Assembly (NCBI RefSeq): GCF_000334455.1
Contig: NZ_BANX01000015.1
Span: forward strand, 1 to 64,000
Source of the DNA: Gordonia soli NBRC 108243
Lineage (GTDB): Bacteria; Actinomycetota; Actinomycetes; Mycobacteriales; Mycobacteriaceae
Direction of reading: 5' to 3'
DNA: 64,000 bases
A model generated the notes under the pieces. The model had not been told where the DNA came from. It did not search any database and saw only the letters and a program-made list of their open reading frames with translations. Below are positions 17,684 to 28,251 of the stretch, piece after piece. Numbering within the stretch: position 1 is the stretch's first letter; every line of letters starts with the position of its first letter. The position numbers and the translations under genes were made by a program.

Positions 17684-19237
17684 TCAGGCGGAGGCGAGGG
17701 CGTCGACGGCTCGGGCGCTCGCCGCCCACACCTCGCGGAGCGGGTCGAGGACCGCGCGGTACGTGTTGAAGGCCTGGTCGTAGATCGCGGCCGCGGTCGG
17801 ATCCGGTTCGTGCATGCGTCCGGCGCGGACCATCCGTGCGGTCGCCGAGTCGAGATCAGGAAAGTGGCCGGTCGCCACGGCCGCCAGCATCGCGGCGCCC
17901 AGGGCCCCGGACTCCGGGACATCGGGCGCGACGATCGTCTTCTGGAGGACGTCGGCGACGATCTGACTCCACTCGACGCTGCGTGCCCCGCCGCCGGTGA
18001 GCCGGATCTCGTCGATCTGCACGGGCATCGCCGCGTAGCAGTCACGCACCGACAGCGCGGTCCCCTCCATCACGGCACGGACCATCTCGGCAGGCGTGGT
18101 GTCGCGACGCAGACCCACGAAACTGCCGCGGGCGTTGACGTCGAGGAACGGCGCGGTGGCACCCGCGGTGTTGAGGTACGGGTGGAAGATCAGTCCGCGA
18201 CAACCGGGTTCGGCGGCGCGGGCGAAGTCGGCGACCACGGCGCCCAGCGTGGTCGCGCCGGTGGCGATCTGCTCGACCTCGGTCGGGCAGAACGTGGCGA
18301 TGACCCAGTCGAGGCACAGCGTCCCTCCGCCGGAGTTGGTGATCTGCCGCTGCCAGCGGTTCTCCGGCATGAGGAAGCCGAAGCCGACGCCGGCCGGTTG
18401 CAGCACGGGGTGGTCGGTCGAGGTGCCGTTCATCAGACTCGTGCCGATGGTCGTCACGGCCTGACCGTCGTGTGCGGCGCCGATCCCGATCATGTTCGCG
18501 GTTGCGTCACCCGTACCCGCGCAGACCGGCGTCCCGACGGGGAGTCCGGTCTCCGCCGCCGCGGCGGCGGTCACGGTCCCGAGGAGTCCGTCGCTCACGC
18601 CGACAACGGGCAGGCGGTCGGACATCTCCTCGATACCGAACGCCGTGAAGAAGGCCTCGGACCTGCGGCGTCCACGGAAGTCGCAGGGCGCGAACGAGAG
18701 ATCCGACTCCTCCGTCGCGATCACTCCGGTGAGACGAAAGTTCACGTAATCCTTCGCCATGAAGAAGTGGCGGATGCGTCGGTAGCGGCCCGGATCGTGT
18801 CGCTTCACCCACGCGAGGAGCGGATACGGCGTGCCGGGGATGAGCGCATTGCCACTGAGCTCGAACAGCGCGTCGAGTTCCCCGCGGTCGCCGACCTCGT
18901 CGAGGATCGCGGTCGCCCGCGCGTCCGGCCAGCAGATGGCCGGACCGACCGGATCACCTGCCTCGTCGAGCGTCCACAACCCACCCATGTGGCCGGTGAC
19001 CCCGACCGCGGCGATCGTCGTCTCCGGTCCGAGCGCCGAGACCACCGTGCGCAGCGTGCCCGCCACCGCTTGCCACGTCGTCTCCGGATCCTCCTCGTGC
19101 CGACCGGCTCCGGGGTAGCTGCACGGCGTTCGTGCGCCGCAGTCCGCGACCAGCTCGCCGGTGGCGAGATCGACCGCAATCGACTTGAGGGAGCTGGTGC
19201 CTTTGTCGATGCCGATGACGACGGATCGGCGGCTCAT
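17684..19237 (-). CDS. FGGY-family carbohydrate kinase (xylulokinase-like)
   Basis: A 517-residue sugar kinase. GIDKGTSSLK near residue 9 is the phosphate-1 motif, GTGDATANMIG carries the catalytic Asp, and RLTGGGARSVEWSQ is the adenosine motif, all in FGGY order. It phosphorylates a ketose or polyol with ATP; xylulokinase, erythritol/erythrulose kinase and apulose kinase are alternatives that motifs alone cannot separate. It supplies the phosphorylated substrate expected by the transketolase. It overlaps the preceding gene by 4 nt. Confidence 0.87.
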   Translation of the reverse strand: MSRRSVVIGIDKGTSSLKSIAVDLATGELVADCGARTPCSYPGAGRHEEDPETTWQAVAGTLRTVVSALGPETTIAAVGVTGHMGGLWTLDEAGDPVGPAICWPDARATAILDEVGDRGELDALFELSGNALIPGTPYPLLAWVKRHDPGRYRRIRHFFMAKDYVNFRLTGVIATEESDLSFAPCDFRGRRRSEAFFTAFGIEEMSDRLPVVGVSDGLLGTVTAAAAAETGLPVGTPVCAGTGDATANMIGIGAAHDGQAVTTIGTSLMNGTSTDHPVLQPAGVGFGFLMPENRWQRQITNSGGGTLCLDWVIATFCPTEVEQIATGATTLGAVVADFARAAEPGCRGLIFHPYLNTAGATAPFLDVNARGSFVGLRRDTTPAEMVRAVMEGTALSVRDCYAAMPVQIDEIRLTGGGARSVEWSQIVADVLQKTIVAPDVPESGALGAAMLAAVATGHFPDLDSATARMVRAGRMHEPDPTAAAIYDQAFNTYRAVLDPLREVWAASARAVDALASA

Positions 19238-19773
19238 CGGACCGACTCCCGCGCGGTGAGTGCAACGACGCGGACCACATCGTCGATCTCCGTACCGACC
19301 TCCGACGACTCCTCCGGCGCCCGGCTACCACCGGCGACCGGGATGCCGAGGTCGGCCAGGCGCTCGACGAGGGCGTCGGCACCCGGATGGTCGGAGTCGA
19401 CGACGATTGCGCCCTCGAACATGTTGTCCCGCAGCGTGCGCGCGATCGCGACGGACAGACCGGTCCACACCGCGGCAAGGATCTCGGTCGGCGCGGTCTG
19501 GTAGGAGAGGCCGACGAGTACATCACGCCCGCCGGCGACCGTGTAGACAACGCGGGAGGGTGCGGTCGACCACGCGGAGACGGTTCCGGCGAAGTCGGCA
19601 GCGAGTGCGATGGCAGCCTCGGGGGCGAAGCGCTCGACCATCGAGTCGAGGACGCCCCACCCGGGAACCGGGACCGTTTGCTCTGCGCCGGACGCGGTGC
19701 GGCCGGCGGCCGTGGACGGTCCGTCGGTCGGCAGGGTCAGCACTGTCACAGAGGGTGCCGTGTCGATGTCCAT
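19234..19773 (-). CDS. Unknown protein, first gene of the catabolic operon
   Basis: A 179-residue protein with no recognised family. The N terminus is Thr/Ser/Gly rich and variable, and the remaining 140 residues look like a compact alpha/beta fold (FAPEAAIALAADF, VVYTVAGGRDVLVGLSYQ, GAIVVDSDHPGADALVERL). No signal peptide or membrane segment. I use ATG 19773, with GTG 19776 equally possible. ATGA overlap with the kinase gene says it is translated with the pathway. It could be a small isomerase-like or regulatory protein, but nothing in the sequence proves this. Confidence 0.5.
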   Translation of the reverse strand: MDIDTAPSVTVLTLPTDGPSTAAGRTASGAEQTVPVPGWGVLDSMVERFAPEAAIALAADFAGTVSAWSTAPSRVVYTVAGGRDVLVGLSYQTAPTEILAAVWTGLSVAIARTLRDNMFEGAIVVDSDHPGADALVERLADLGIPVAGGSRAPEESSEVGTEIDDVVRVVALTARESVR

Positions 19774-19796
19774 CACCTCTACACCTTGACTCGGTG

Positions 19797-19809
19797 TCCG
19801 GAATCCGGA
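19797..19809. promoter_or_regulatory. Candidate IclR operator palindrome
   Basis: TCCGGAATCCGGA is an odd-centred palindrome (two TCCGGA copies around one A) in the 204-nt divergent region between the operon and the iclR-type gene. A CGGAACA/TGTTCCG element lies about 15 nt further right. Its position suits a regulator controlling both directions, but binding is only inferred. Confidence 0.4.
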
Positions 19810-19977
19810 TAGCGTGTGCGCCATACGGAACACTTGCACGGGTCGGTGCCATGTGTCAACCATCACATCACGTGCCGGAGTGTGGCTGTCGACTCGGACG
19901 ACCGTCCGACAACGGATGATCGCACCGATGACGACTCCGTCGAATACCGTTGGCATACAGGACAACCAGGAGATCTC

Positions 19978-20769
19978 GTGACCACAGCAGCCGGACCGGG
20001 CGAGCTCGACCCCAAGAACCACATCGCCTCGATCATCAAGGCGACGACCGTGCTGGAGGCGTTCAAGGGGGATCGCACCGAGCTGTCGTTGGCCGAGCTG
20101 ATGAAGAAATGTGGCTACAGCAGGACCACCATGTACCGGATCCTCAGCACGCTCGAGGTCGCCGGATGGGTGGAGCGGACGCGGTCGGCCGACTACCGGC
20201 TGACTTTGCGTGTCTTCGAGCTCGGGTCCGCCGTGCTCGGCAGCTTCGACCTGCGGACCGAGGCCAGTCATGTGATGTCGGAGCTGGCCGCGCGCTTCGA
20301 CGAACACGTGTACCTGCTCGTGCCGGACGGCGCGCGTGCAGTCTGTCTCGACCTGATCGAGAGCAGCCAGCCGATCCGGGTGATGGTGCTGACTGTCGGG
20401 CGCTCGCTGCCGCTGTATCTCGGCGGCGCGCCGATCGCGCTGCTGGCGGAGCTGGAGGAGACCGCACTCCCCCAGGTCCTCGGCGCCGGCCCGATGCTCA
20501 CGCCATCCGGCGAGGAGATCACCGAGGCGCAACTGCGGTCGCGGCTGACCGAGATCCGCAAGCGTGGCTACTCGATCAGCGTAGGCGATGTGACACCCGG
20601 GGTCGCCGCGCTCGGCGCCTGCATCCACGACCGCAAGGGTCACGCAGTAGCCGCGCTCAGCGTCGGCGGACTGTCGGCGGACATGTCCGACACCCGCCAG
20701 ACCGAAATGGCACAGGCCCTGATGGACGGCGCACGTACCGTGTCGAGAAGGCTGGGCTTCGTCGGCTGA
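19978..20769 (+). CDS. IclR-family transcriptional regulator
   Basis: A 263-residue regulator. The N-terminal winged helix (ASIIKATTVLEAF, LSLAELMKKCGYSRTTMYRILSTL) is followed by an IclR effector-binding domain (from about residue 90, including ISVGDVTPGVAALGACI). The GTG at 19978 is preceded by AGGAG at 5 nt. It is divergent from the sugar operon and inside the flanking repeats, so it almost certainly controls the island in response to its substrate or an intermediate. Confidence 0.9.
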   Translation: MTTAAGPGELDPKNHIASIIKATTVLEAFKGDRTELSLAELMKKCGYSRTTMYRILSTLEVAGWVERTRSADYRLTLRVFELGSAVLGSFDLRTEASHVMSELAARFDEHVYLLVPDGARAVCLDLIESSQPIRVMVLTVGRSLPLYLGGAPIALLAELEETALPQVLGAGPMLTPSGEEITEAQLRSRLTEIRKRGYSISVGDVTPGVAALGACIHDRKGHAVAALSVGGLSADMSDTRQTEMAQALMDGARTVSRRLGFVG

Positions 20770-20865
20770 ACTGCCCGCATACGCGAGCACTCCACAGATC
20801 ACGCAATCCCGCCTGAGATCGTGCCGGCAGCCTGACTGTGCAATGCCGCTGTGAACTCACCCGCC

Positions 20866-20903
20866 TTCCGGGACGAACTTCTACGGATTCGGGGTGCGGA
20901 ACC
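20866..20903. repeat. Right copy of island-flanking direct repeat
   Basis: 27 nt (20873-20899) are identical to 7591-7617, with a further matching 6 nt on one side and 3 nt on the other after single mismatches. It lies between the iclR-type gene and the terminator of the tRNA operon. Read on the minus strand it still encodes the RTPNP-stop ending of the acyl-CoA synthetase, but with no gene attached. Confidence 0.75.
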
Positions 20904-20933
20904 AGAAAAGCGGCCCTCCGGAGAGGACCGCTT
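20904..20933 (-). terminator. Rho-independent terminator of the tRNA-Glu-Asp-Phe operon
   Basis: On the minus strand a GC-rich stem (AAGCGGTCCTC paired with GAGGGCCGCTT, one mismatch) is followed by TTTTCT, 17 nt past the end of tRNA-Phe. Confidence 0.8.
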
Positions 20934-20949
20934 CGCTCTGACTCGATTG

Positions 20950-21023
20950 TGGCCAGAGTCGGGATCGAACCGACGACCTTCCGCTTTTCAGGCGGACGCT
21001 CGTACCAACTGAGCTACCTGGCC
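20950..21023 (-). tRNA. tRNA-Phe (GAA)
   Basis: A complete cloverleaf on the minus strand: acceptor GGCCAGG paired with TCTGGCC, D arm AGCTCAGTTGGTA, anticodon loop CTGAAAA with GAA anticodon and T arm GGTTCGATCCC. CCA is not encoded. It is the last tRNA before the catabolic island. Confidence 0.95.
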
Positions 21024-21062
21024 GGACGGCACCGGAAACCGAATGCCAATCGCAATCTCTTG

Positions 21063-21136
21063 CGACCCTGACGGGACTCGAACCCGCGACCTCCGCCGTG
21101 ACAGGGCGGCGCGCTAACCAACTGCGCCACAGGGCC
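21063..21136 (-). tRNA. tRNA-Asp (GTC)
   Basis: Cloverleaf on the minus strand with acceptor GGCCCTG/CAGGGTC, anticodon GTC in CTGTCAC and T arm GGGTTCGAGTCCC. It is spaced 39 nt from tRNA-Phe and is likely co-transcribed with it. Confidence 0.95.
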
Positions 21137-21181
21137 ATGTTCTGTTGTACTTCTGGTGCCCACCCCGGTAAGGGGCAAACG

Positions 21182-21254
21182 TACCCCCTACGGGATTCGA
21201 ACCCGCGCTACCGCCTTGAAAGGGCGGCGTCCTAGGCCGCTAGACGAAGGGGGC
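21182..21254 (-). tRNA. tRNA-Glu (TTC)
   Basis: Cloverleaf on the minus strand with acceptor GCCCCCT/AGGGGGT, anticodon TTC in CTTTCAA and T arm GGGTTCGAATCCC. It is the first gene of the Glu-Asp-Phe set, an order common in actinobacteria. Confidence 0.95.
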
Positions 21255-21537
21255 CGGTTCTCCGTTGGGAGCTACGTTAGCTTAGGGCACGCGCGTCGGA
21301 AACCTCAAATCGGCAGGTCAGGCGCAGATTCGGCGATGATCGGTCACTCGAGGGACGGCACAGGTCGGTCGCCGGCTCGATGGTCGATCGACCCATTGGT
21401 CACCGCGTCGATCATCGACGCGATGCCGTCGTGAGGAACCGATACCCACAGTCGGATCGGATGAACGCATCGGCTCAACGGAACTGTCCGTCGCCGTGAC
21501 CTCGAGGTCCCACTGTGCCCCCGCGGTGCGCCCGCTG

Positions 21538-21610
21538 TGCCCCCACCAGGGCTCGAACCTGGGACCTGCGGATTAAAAGTCCGTAGCTCTACCAACTGAG
21601 CTATAGGGGC
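21538..21610 (-). tRNA. tRNA-Lys (TTT)
   Basis: Cloverleaf on the minus strand with acceptor GCCCCTA/TGGGGGC, D arm AGCTCAGTTGGTAGAGC, anticodon TTT in CTTTTAA and T arm AGGTTCGAGCCCT. The 283 nt between it and tRNA-Glu and the 285 nt upstream to position 21895 show no gene. Confidence 0.95.
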
Positions 21611-21895
21611 CGTGCCGGGGAACCTCCCGCGGCCACGCCAGTTTACAAGCCGGACGCCGGTGTCCGAACCCCGGGCCGTTCGGACCACTCGCCGGATCGG
21701 CCGCCGCGGATGACGAACGGGCGCACGACGACCCACCAGACGCGAACGATCCCCGGGGCTGCACATTCTCAACCCCGGGGATCTGACCCGACAAACTCCG
21801 CGGCGCTCATCACAGGCTGATGATCGGCTACCCGTGTCCGTGGACGTGAAACCTGCTGCGGTGGTCGAATCCACACCGGCATCGCACTGGCCGAC

Positions 21896-24040
<2,145 letters not shown>

Positions 24041-24094
24041 CGTTCACGCGGACCGCGCGGTTCGCGGTCCACCGACTAGCCGTACCTCATCGCA

Positions 24095-25336
24095 TCACAC
24101 GTAGAAGTCGAGTTCTTCCTGACTCTTCAGGAGGTCCCGCATGCGATACGGATCCTCGCCGAAGAAGTACAGCAGACCCCAGTGTGTACCGAATGCCGTG
24201 CGTTTGGTGACCGTCTCCTCCAGCGGCGGGGCGAGATCGTTGGTCTCGTAGTAGTCGTCGTCTGCCGTGACCTCGGGGATCTCCAGGTTCGACACCACCC
24301 GCCGACGCGGGTAGACGCCGAAACATCCGGCGACACCGGCCGCGTCGACCACCTCGCGGGGGAAGAACGCGTCGATCTCCTCCTCGGTGGTCTTGGGGTC
24401 GAAGGAGAGCACCAGCGCCTGGTAGGCATTGAAGCCGTACGCGCGCTCGAGCAGCTCGAAGACCTTGAAACCCGGTGGCCGGTAGGCGACCTCGCCGAAG
24501 TACATCTCACCGTCGTTGGTGACGAAGTACTCCGGATGCACGAATCCGAAGTCGATGTCGAAGGTCTTGATCAGCTTCTCGATCTGCGCGGTGATCTGCG
24601 GGCGGTACTTCTCGAGTTCCGGTGTGGCCGGGACGAACACCGAGTAGCCGAGAGTGACGTACTCCGAGATGTTCAGGAACTTGATCTTGCCGTTGTGAAT
24701 CCACGCCTCGACGGCGAATTCCCAACCGTCCAGGTGCGATTCCATCAACACCGGGAACTCCTCGTCCGGTATCGAGTCGACCTCGTCCGGAGTGCGGATG
24801 ACGCGGTGTCCGAGGCAGCCGGCCTTGTCGAATGCCTTGAGGTGGATCGGATCATTCGGGTCGCCGTCGAGTTTGAGCAGCGTCTGGTTCACCCGACGGA
24901 GGAAGCGGATCACGTCCTCGCGGTCGTGCGCCTCCTCGAAGATGCCGACCCGGATTCCGCCGAGCTGGGCACGACGCTTCATCAACGCCTTGTCGCGCAA
25001 CAACATCGCCTGGCCGAAGAGCCGCGGGTTGTTGAGCAGGACGGCGTTGATCGCGCCTGCCCACTCGACCGTCTCCTCGAACAGCGGTATCGCGACGTCG
25101 ACGCCCTTCTCGCGCAACGTCTCGGCGATCTCCAGGGATCGATCGTTCAGCCGCTCGAAGTTCCACGGCAGGTACGGGATGTCGTGCTCGGTGCAGTACT
25201 CCTCGGCCCAATCGGGCGCCACCACCACGTACCGGCGGTCGAATCGATCCAGCGCCTCGATCGCGCTCAGACTCCAGCCGAGTAACGCCACATACCCCTT
25301 CTCGGGGTCCTTCGGGGTCTTCGCAGGCTCCGCCAT
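24095..25336 (-). CDS. ATP-grasp domain carboxylate-amine ligase-like protein
   Basis: A 413-residue protein with ATP-grasp organisation. The N-terminal pre-ATP domain begins VALLGWSLSAIEALDRF. The middle part has LLRDKALMKRRAQLGG, a conserved MESHLDGWEFAVEAW strand and the metal-binding FGFVHPEYFVTNDGEMYFGEVAYRPPG-type region (E, N/R ligands). ATP-grasp enzymes join a carboxylate to an amine or thiol via an acyl-phosphate. Start ATG 25336 has AAGGA 6 nt upstream. The ending LDFYV is hydrophobic. The substrate is unknown; the downstream gene is the obvious partner. Confidence 0.75.
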   Translation of the reverse strand: MAEPAKTPKDPEKGYVALLGWSLSAIEALDRFDRRYVVVAPDWAEEYCTEHDIPYLPWNFERLNDRSLEIAETLREKGVDVAIPLFEETVEWAGAINAVLLNNPRLFGQAMLLRDKALMKRRAQLGGIRVGIFEEAHDREDVIRFLRRVNQTLLKLDGDPNDPIHLKAFDKAGCLGHRVIRTPDEVDSIPDEEFPVLMESHLDGWEFAVEAWIHNGKIKFLNISEYVTLGYSVFVPATPELEKYRPQITAQIEKLIKTFDIDFGFVHPEYFVTNDGEMYFGEVAYRPPGFKVFELLERAYGFNAYQALVLSFDPKTTEEEIDAFFPREVVDAAGVAGCFGVYPRRRVVSNLEIPEVTADDDYYETNDLAPPLEETVTKRTAFGTHWGLLYFFGEDPYRMRDLLKSQEELDFYV

Positions 25337-25465
25337 GCATGTCCTTTCGCTGGTCGTGCGCGGTTCATGCGTCGTCGTATCGCGCATCGCGCGGCACGGT
25401 TCCTCGAAGCCACCGTACATACACGCCGACGACCCGGGGCGGCGCGCGTCGTCGGCCGACCGGTG

Positions 25466-26353
25466 TCAGACGACCGTGACCTGCGCGGTCACGTGATCGA
25501 CGGCATCGCCGAAAGGCCCCACGAACCGCTCGGCGCCGATGACGCAACAGGCATGTCCACCCTGTACGTCGAACCTTCGGGCACCGGGGATGCCATCCAG
25601 CAACAACTCCTGGCGGGCGGGCTCGACCACCCGATCGTGCACCGACACGACGACGGCGGTCGGCACATCGATCTCGGCCAGCCAGTCGCGCGAGTCGAAA
25701 CGGCCCAGCCCGTCGCCGAAGGTCCCGAGTTCGGCGAGGGACGTGGAGAAGAACTGGCGTAGCGCCCACACCGATGTGTGGCCGGATGTGTCGTCCAGTC
25801 CGGGGCCGGTGACCCGCGGGATGAGACGACGAGCAGCCTGCAGCCGGCGGCCGGTGCGATGTGCGCTCGCGAGGTTGTCCGGATCGCGCGTGCTGAAATA
25901 CGGTCCGGTGGAGCAGAGTACGAGACCGCGGACCCGATCGGGGTGCCGCTGCCACGCCAGCTGCGCGATCCCGCCACCCATCGAGAAGCCCGCGGCGGTG
26001 AAGGTCGGGACACCGAGCTGATCGGCGACCGCGATGACGTCGTCGGCGCAATCGGTGAGGTCGAAGACGTCCGACCGGATGCCACGCCCGTGCCAGCGCT
26101 GATCCATGGTGATGACGCGGTAGCGGTCGGTGAGCTCCGGGATGGTCGGATACCAGCACAGCAGACCGGTGGTCAGCACCGAATGCATCAGGAAGACGAC
26201 GGGTGCGTCACGCGGCCCGTCGTCCACCACGAAGGTGGTCCCCCGACCGGGCAGTTCCAGCGCGCGACCGGTGGGCAGATCACCGACCGGATAGGGCGCG
26301 GCGACATGGCGCACGGCGCGCAGCGCGGACGCGTAGACGTCTCGGACACTCAC
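25466..26353 (-). CDS. Alpha/beta-fold hydrolase
   Basis: A 295-residue serine hydrolase of the alpha/beta family. The oxyanion region is FLMHSVLTTG, the nucleophile elbow is GFSMGGGIAQ, the acid is probably D in SVHDRVVEPA and the histidine is in VQGGHACCVIG. The MHSVL segment differs from the usual HGxxG. It starts at GTG 26353. Substrate unknown; similar enzymes include esterases and 3-oxoadipate enol-lactonase-like proteins. Confidence 0.75.
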   Translation of the reverse strand: MSVRDVYASALRAVRHVAAPYPVGDLPTGRALELPGRGTTFVVDDGPRDAPVVFLMHSVLTTGLLCWYPTIPELTDRYRVITMDQRWHGRGIRSDVFDLTDCADDVIAVADQLGVPTFTAAGFSMGGGIAQLAWQRHPDRVRGLVLCSTGPYFSTRDPDNLASAHRTGRRLQAARRLIPRVTGPGLDDTSGHTSVWALRQFFSTSLAELGTFGDGLGRFDSRDWLAEIDVPTAVVVSVHDRVVEPARQELLLDGIPGARRFDVQGGHACCVIGAERFVGPFGDAVDHVTAQVTVV

Positions 26354-26461
26354 CCTGACGACGCTACGCGAGATCGGGCGACATCGGACGGCCGTCGCGG
26401 CTGGAGCAGGGTGAGCTCCGGGGCGGGAACGGCCCTGGTCGTCGGCCCTGCTGCCCGAGCG

Positions 26462-27127
26462 TCAGACATCGAGGGCCTCGTCGAGGTGGGCGAGCAGGTC
26501 GGCCGGGTCGTCATAGACCACCGCCGCCCCGGCGTCGGCGAGTTCGTCGGCGCCGATACCGCCCGCGCGCACGCCGACCGAGCGGACGCCGATCTTGGTG
26601 GCGGCGATCGCATCCCACGTGGCATCGCCCACCATCACGGCCTCCGCAGGGTCGACCCCTGCGCGCTCGACCGCGATCGCGACGACGGTCGCATCGGGCT
26701 TGGCCGTGTCGACGTCGTCGCCCGAGGTCACGGCGTAGACGTGCTCCTCGACGTCGAGCAGATCGCGCAGGATCTCCAACTCCTCCGGTGGCGCCGATGT
26801 CGCGAGCACCACTCGGAGTCCGCGTCCGGCCACCGCTGACAGCAGCTCACGCGCCGAGGGCAACACGTCGAGGCGTGATGCGTCGGCCAGGTAGAGGCGG
26901 GAGTGCCGTTCGGAGGCGTCGTCGGCGACCTGCTGGTCGAATCCACCGTGGTCGGTCATCAGGTCGTGGACGAGCAGGCTGCCGTCCTTGCCGATCTGTC
27001 GATGGATCTCTGCGGCCGGTACGGTGCGGCCCACCTCGGCGAATGCGCGCTGCCACGAGCCGACATGGGCGTAGACGGAATCGACCAGGGTGCCGTCGAT
27101 GTCGAACAGAACCGCGGAGATGGCCAT
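26462..27127 (-). CDS. HAD-superfamily hydrolase (phosphatase)
   Basis: A 221-residue subfamily IA HAD phosphatase. Motifs: FDIDGTLVDS near the N terminus, LATSAPPEE, the lysine in AKPD, and MVGDATWD. The cap domain lies at residues about 17-85. ATG 27127 has GAGGAG 7 nt upstream; the much longer open frame beyond it is not coding. It is a stand-alone gene divergent from the hydrolase at 27257. Confidence 0.83.
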   Translation of the reverse strand: MAISAVLFDIDGTLVDSVYAHVGSWQRAFAEVGRTVPAAEIHRQIGKDGSLLVHDLMTDHGGFDQQVADDASERHSRLYLADASRLDVLPSARELLSAVAGRGLRVVLATSAPPEELEILRDLLDVEEHVYAVTSGDDVDTAKPDATVVAIAVERAGVDPAEAVMVGDATWDAIAATKIGVRSVGVRAGGIGADELADAGAAVVYDDPADLLAHLDEALDV

Positions 27128-27256
27128 GACGAACTCCTCACGTCGCCGGGCGTCGCAACGGGCTGTACGACGGGGAGGGTTCCAGGCTAGGTGAATCGGG
27201 CCCCACCGACCGGGCCGTAGCGATCGCCGAAACGGCCGGATTGTGATCCGGGCTAC

Positions 27257-28189
27257 ATGTCGGCATGCCATGCTCGGATGATGATCGACATCGACCGGCC
27301 GAAGATCGAGGGTTCGGTTGCCGTCGGCGACGGTCGCCGGATCGGGTTCGCCGAATTCGGCTCCGCCACCGGACGGGCGGTGTTCTGGCTGCACGGCACC
27401 CCCGGTGCCCGCCGCCAGATCCCGACCGAGGCACGCCACTTCGCCGCCGACCACGCAATTCGCATCATCGGCCTCGACCGGCCGGGTGTCGGATCGTCGA
27501 CGCCCTATGCCTACGCCGACGTCGCGGCCTTCGCCGACGACCTGATCACCGTCGCGGACGCACTGGGTATCGACGCGTTCGCGATCATCGGGCTGTCCGG
27601 CGGCGGGCCGTATGCGCTGGGTGTCGCGCACAGTCATCCCGACCGCGTGGTCGCGGCGGGCATCCTGGGCGGTGTCGCGCCGACCGTCGGACCCGATGCC
27701 ATCGCCGGCGGGGCGATGCGGTTGGCGGCCTTCAGTGCGCCGGTGCTGAACATCGCGGGTGCACCGATCGGCAAGGCGCTGAGCTCTGTCCTGCGCGTGG
27801 CCCGGCCGGTCGCCGACCCCGCGATCAGCATCTACGGCCGCCTGTCACCGCAGGGCGATCGAGAGCTGTTGGCACGGCCCGAGGTGAAGGCGATGTTCCT
27901 CGACGACCTGCTGCACGGCGGTGGTCGACGGATGGAGGCGCCACTCGCCGACATCGTGGTCTTCGCGCGGGACTGGGGTTTCCGGGTGCCGGAGGTGACG
28001 ACGCCGGTGCGCTGGTGGCACGGCGACCGTGACCACATCATCCCGTTCGCGCACGGGGAGCACATGGTGGACATGCTGCCTGACGCGAAACTGTTCACGA
28101 TGCACGGTGAGAGTCATCTGGGCGGGCTCGGGATGGCCGTGGACATCCTCACCGAGTTGATGACCATCTGGGAGCAGCAGGACGCCTAG
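27257..28189 (+). CDS. Alpha/beta-fold hydrolase
   Basis: A 310-residue alpha/beta hydrolase with oxyanion HGTPGARR, nucleophile IGLSGGGPYALG, acid in WHGDRDHI and catalytic His in HGESHLG. The start is uncertain: ATG 27257, 27278 or 27281 are all in frame and none has a clear ribosome binding site. Residues about 140-215 form a helical lid. The substrate is unknown. The stop codon is the first unit of a 21-bp repeat array. Confidence 0.78.
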   Translation: MSACHARMMIDIDRPKIEGSVAVGDGRRIGFAEFGSATGRAVFWLHGTPGARRQIPTEARHFAADHAIRIIGLDRPGVGSSTPYAYADVAAFADDLITVADALGIDAFAIIGLSGGGPYALGVAHSHPDRVVAAGILGGVAPTVGPDAIAGGAMRLAAFSAPVLNIAGAPIGKALSSVLRVARPVADPAISIYGRLSPQGDRELLARPEVKAMFLDDLLHGGGRRMEAPLADIVVFARDWGFRVPEVTTPVRWWHGDRDHIIPFAHGEHMVDMLPDAKLFTMHGESHLGGLGMAVDILTELMTIWEQQDA

Positions 28190-28251
28190 CGCACGATCGA
28201 CGAACTCGAGCGCACGATCGACGAATCCGAGCGCACGGTCGACAGATCAGG
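28189..28251. repeat. Three-unit 21-bp repeat array in a convergent gap
   Basis: Three head-to-tail 21-bp units begin at 28189, 28210 and 28231. Each starts with GCGCACGATCGAC (GCGCACGGTCGAC in the third) and the first two differ at only two positions. They fill the whole gap between the convergent hydrolase and copD-like genes, running from one stop codon to the other. The same unit forms the larger array at 45.8 kb. Confidence 0.85.

Noticed and set aside
17651..19504. A 617-codon plus-strand open frame opposite the FGGY kinase
   Set aside because: The kinase motifs are intact on the other strand; the antisense translation shows no fold or family.
7591..20899. Insertion sequence or transposon
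   Set aside because: No transposase, integrase or terminal inverted repeats were found; only the direct repeat is present.
20950..21023. tRNA-Phe 3' end as the integration site itself
   Set aside because: The direct repeat lies past the tRNA terminator, 47 nt or more from the tRNA 3' end, and shares no sequence with the tRNA. Integration by a tRNA-targeting integrase is therefore not supported, although the flanking-repeat pattern stands.
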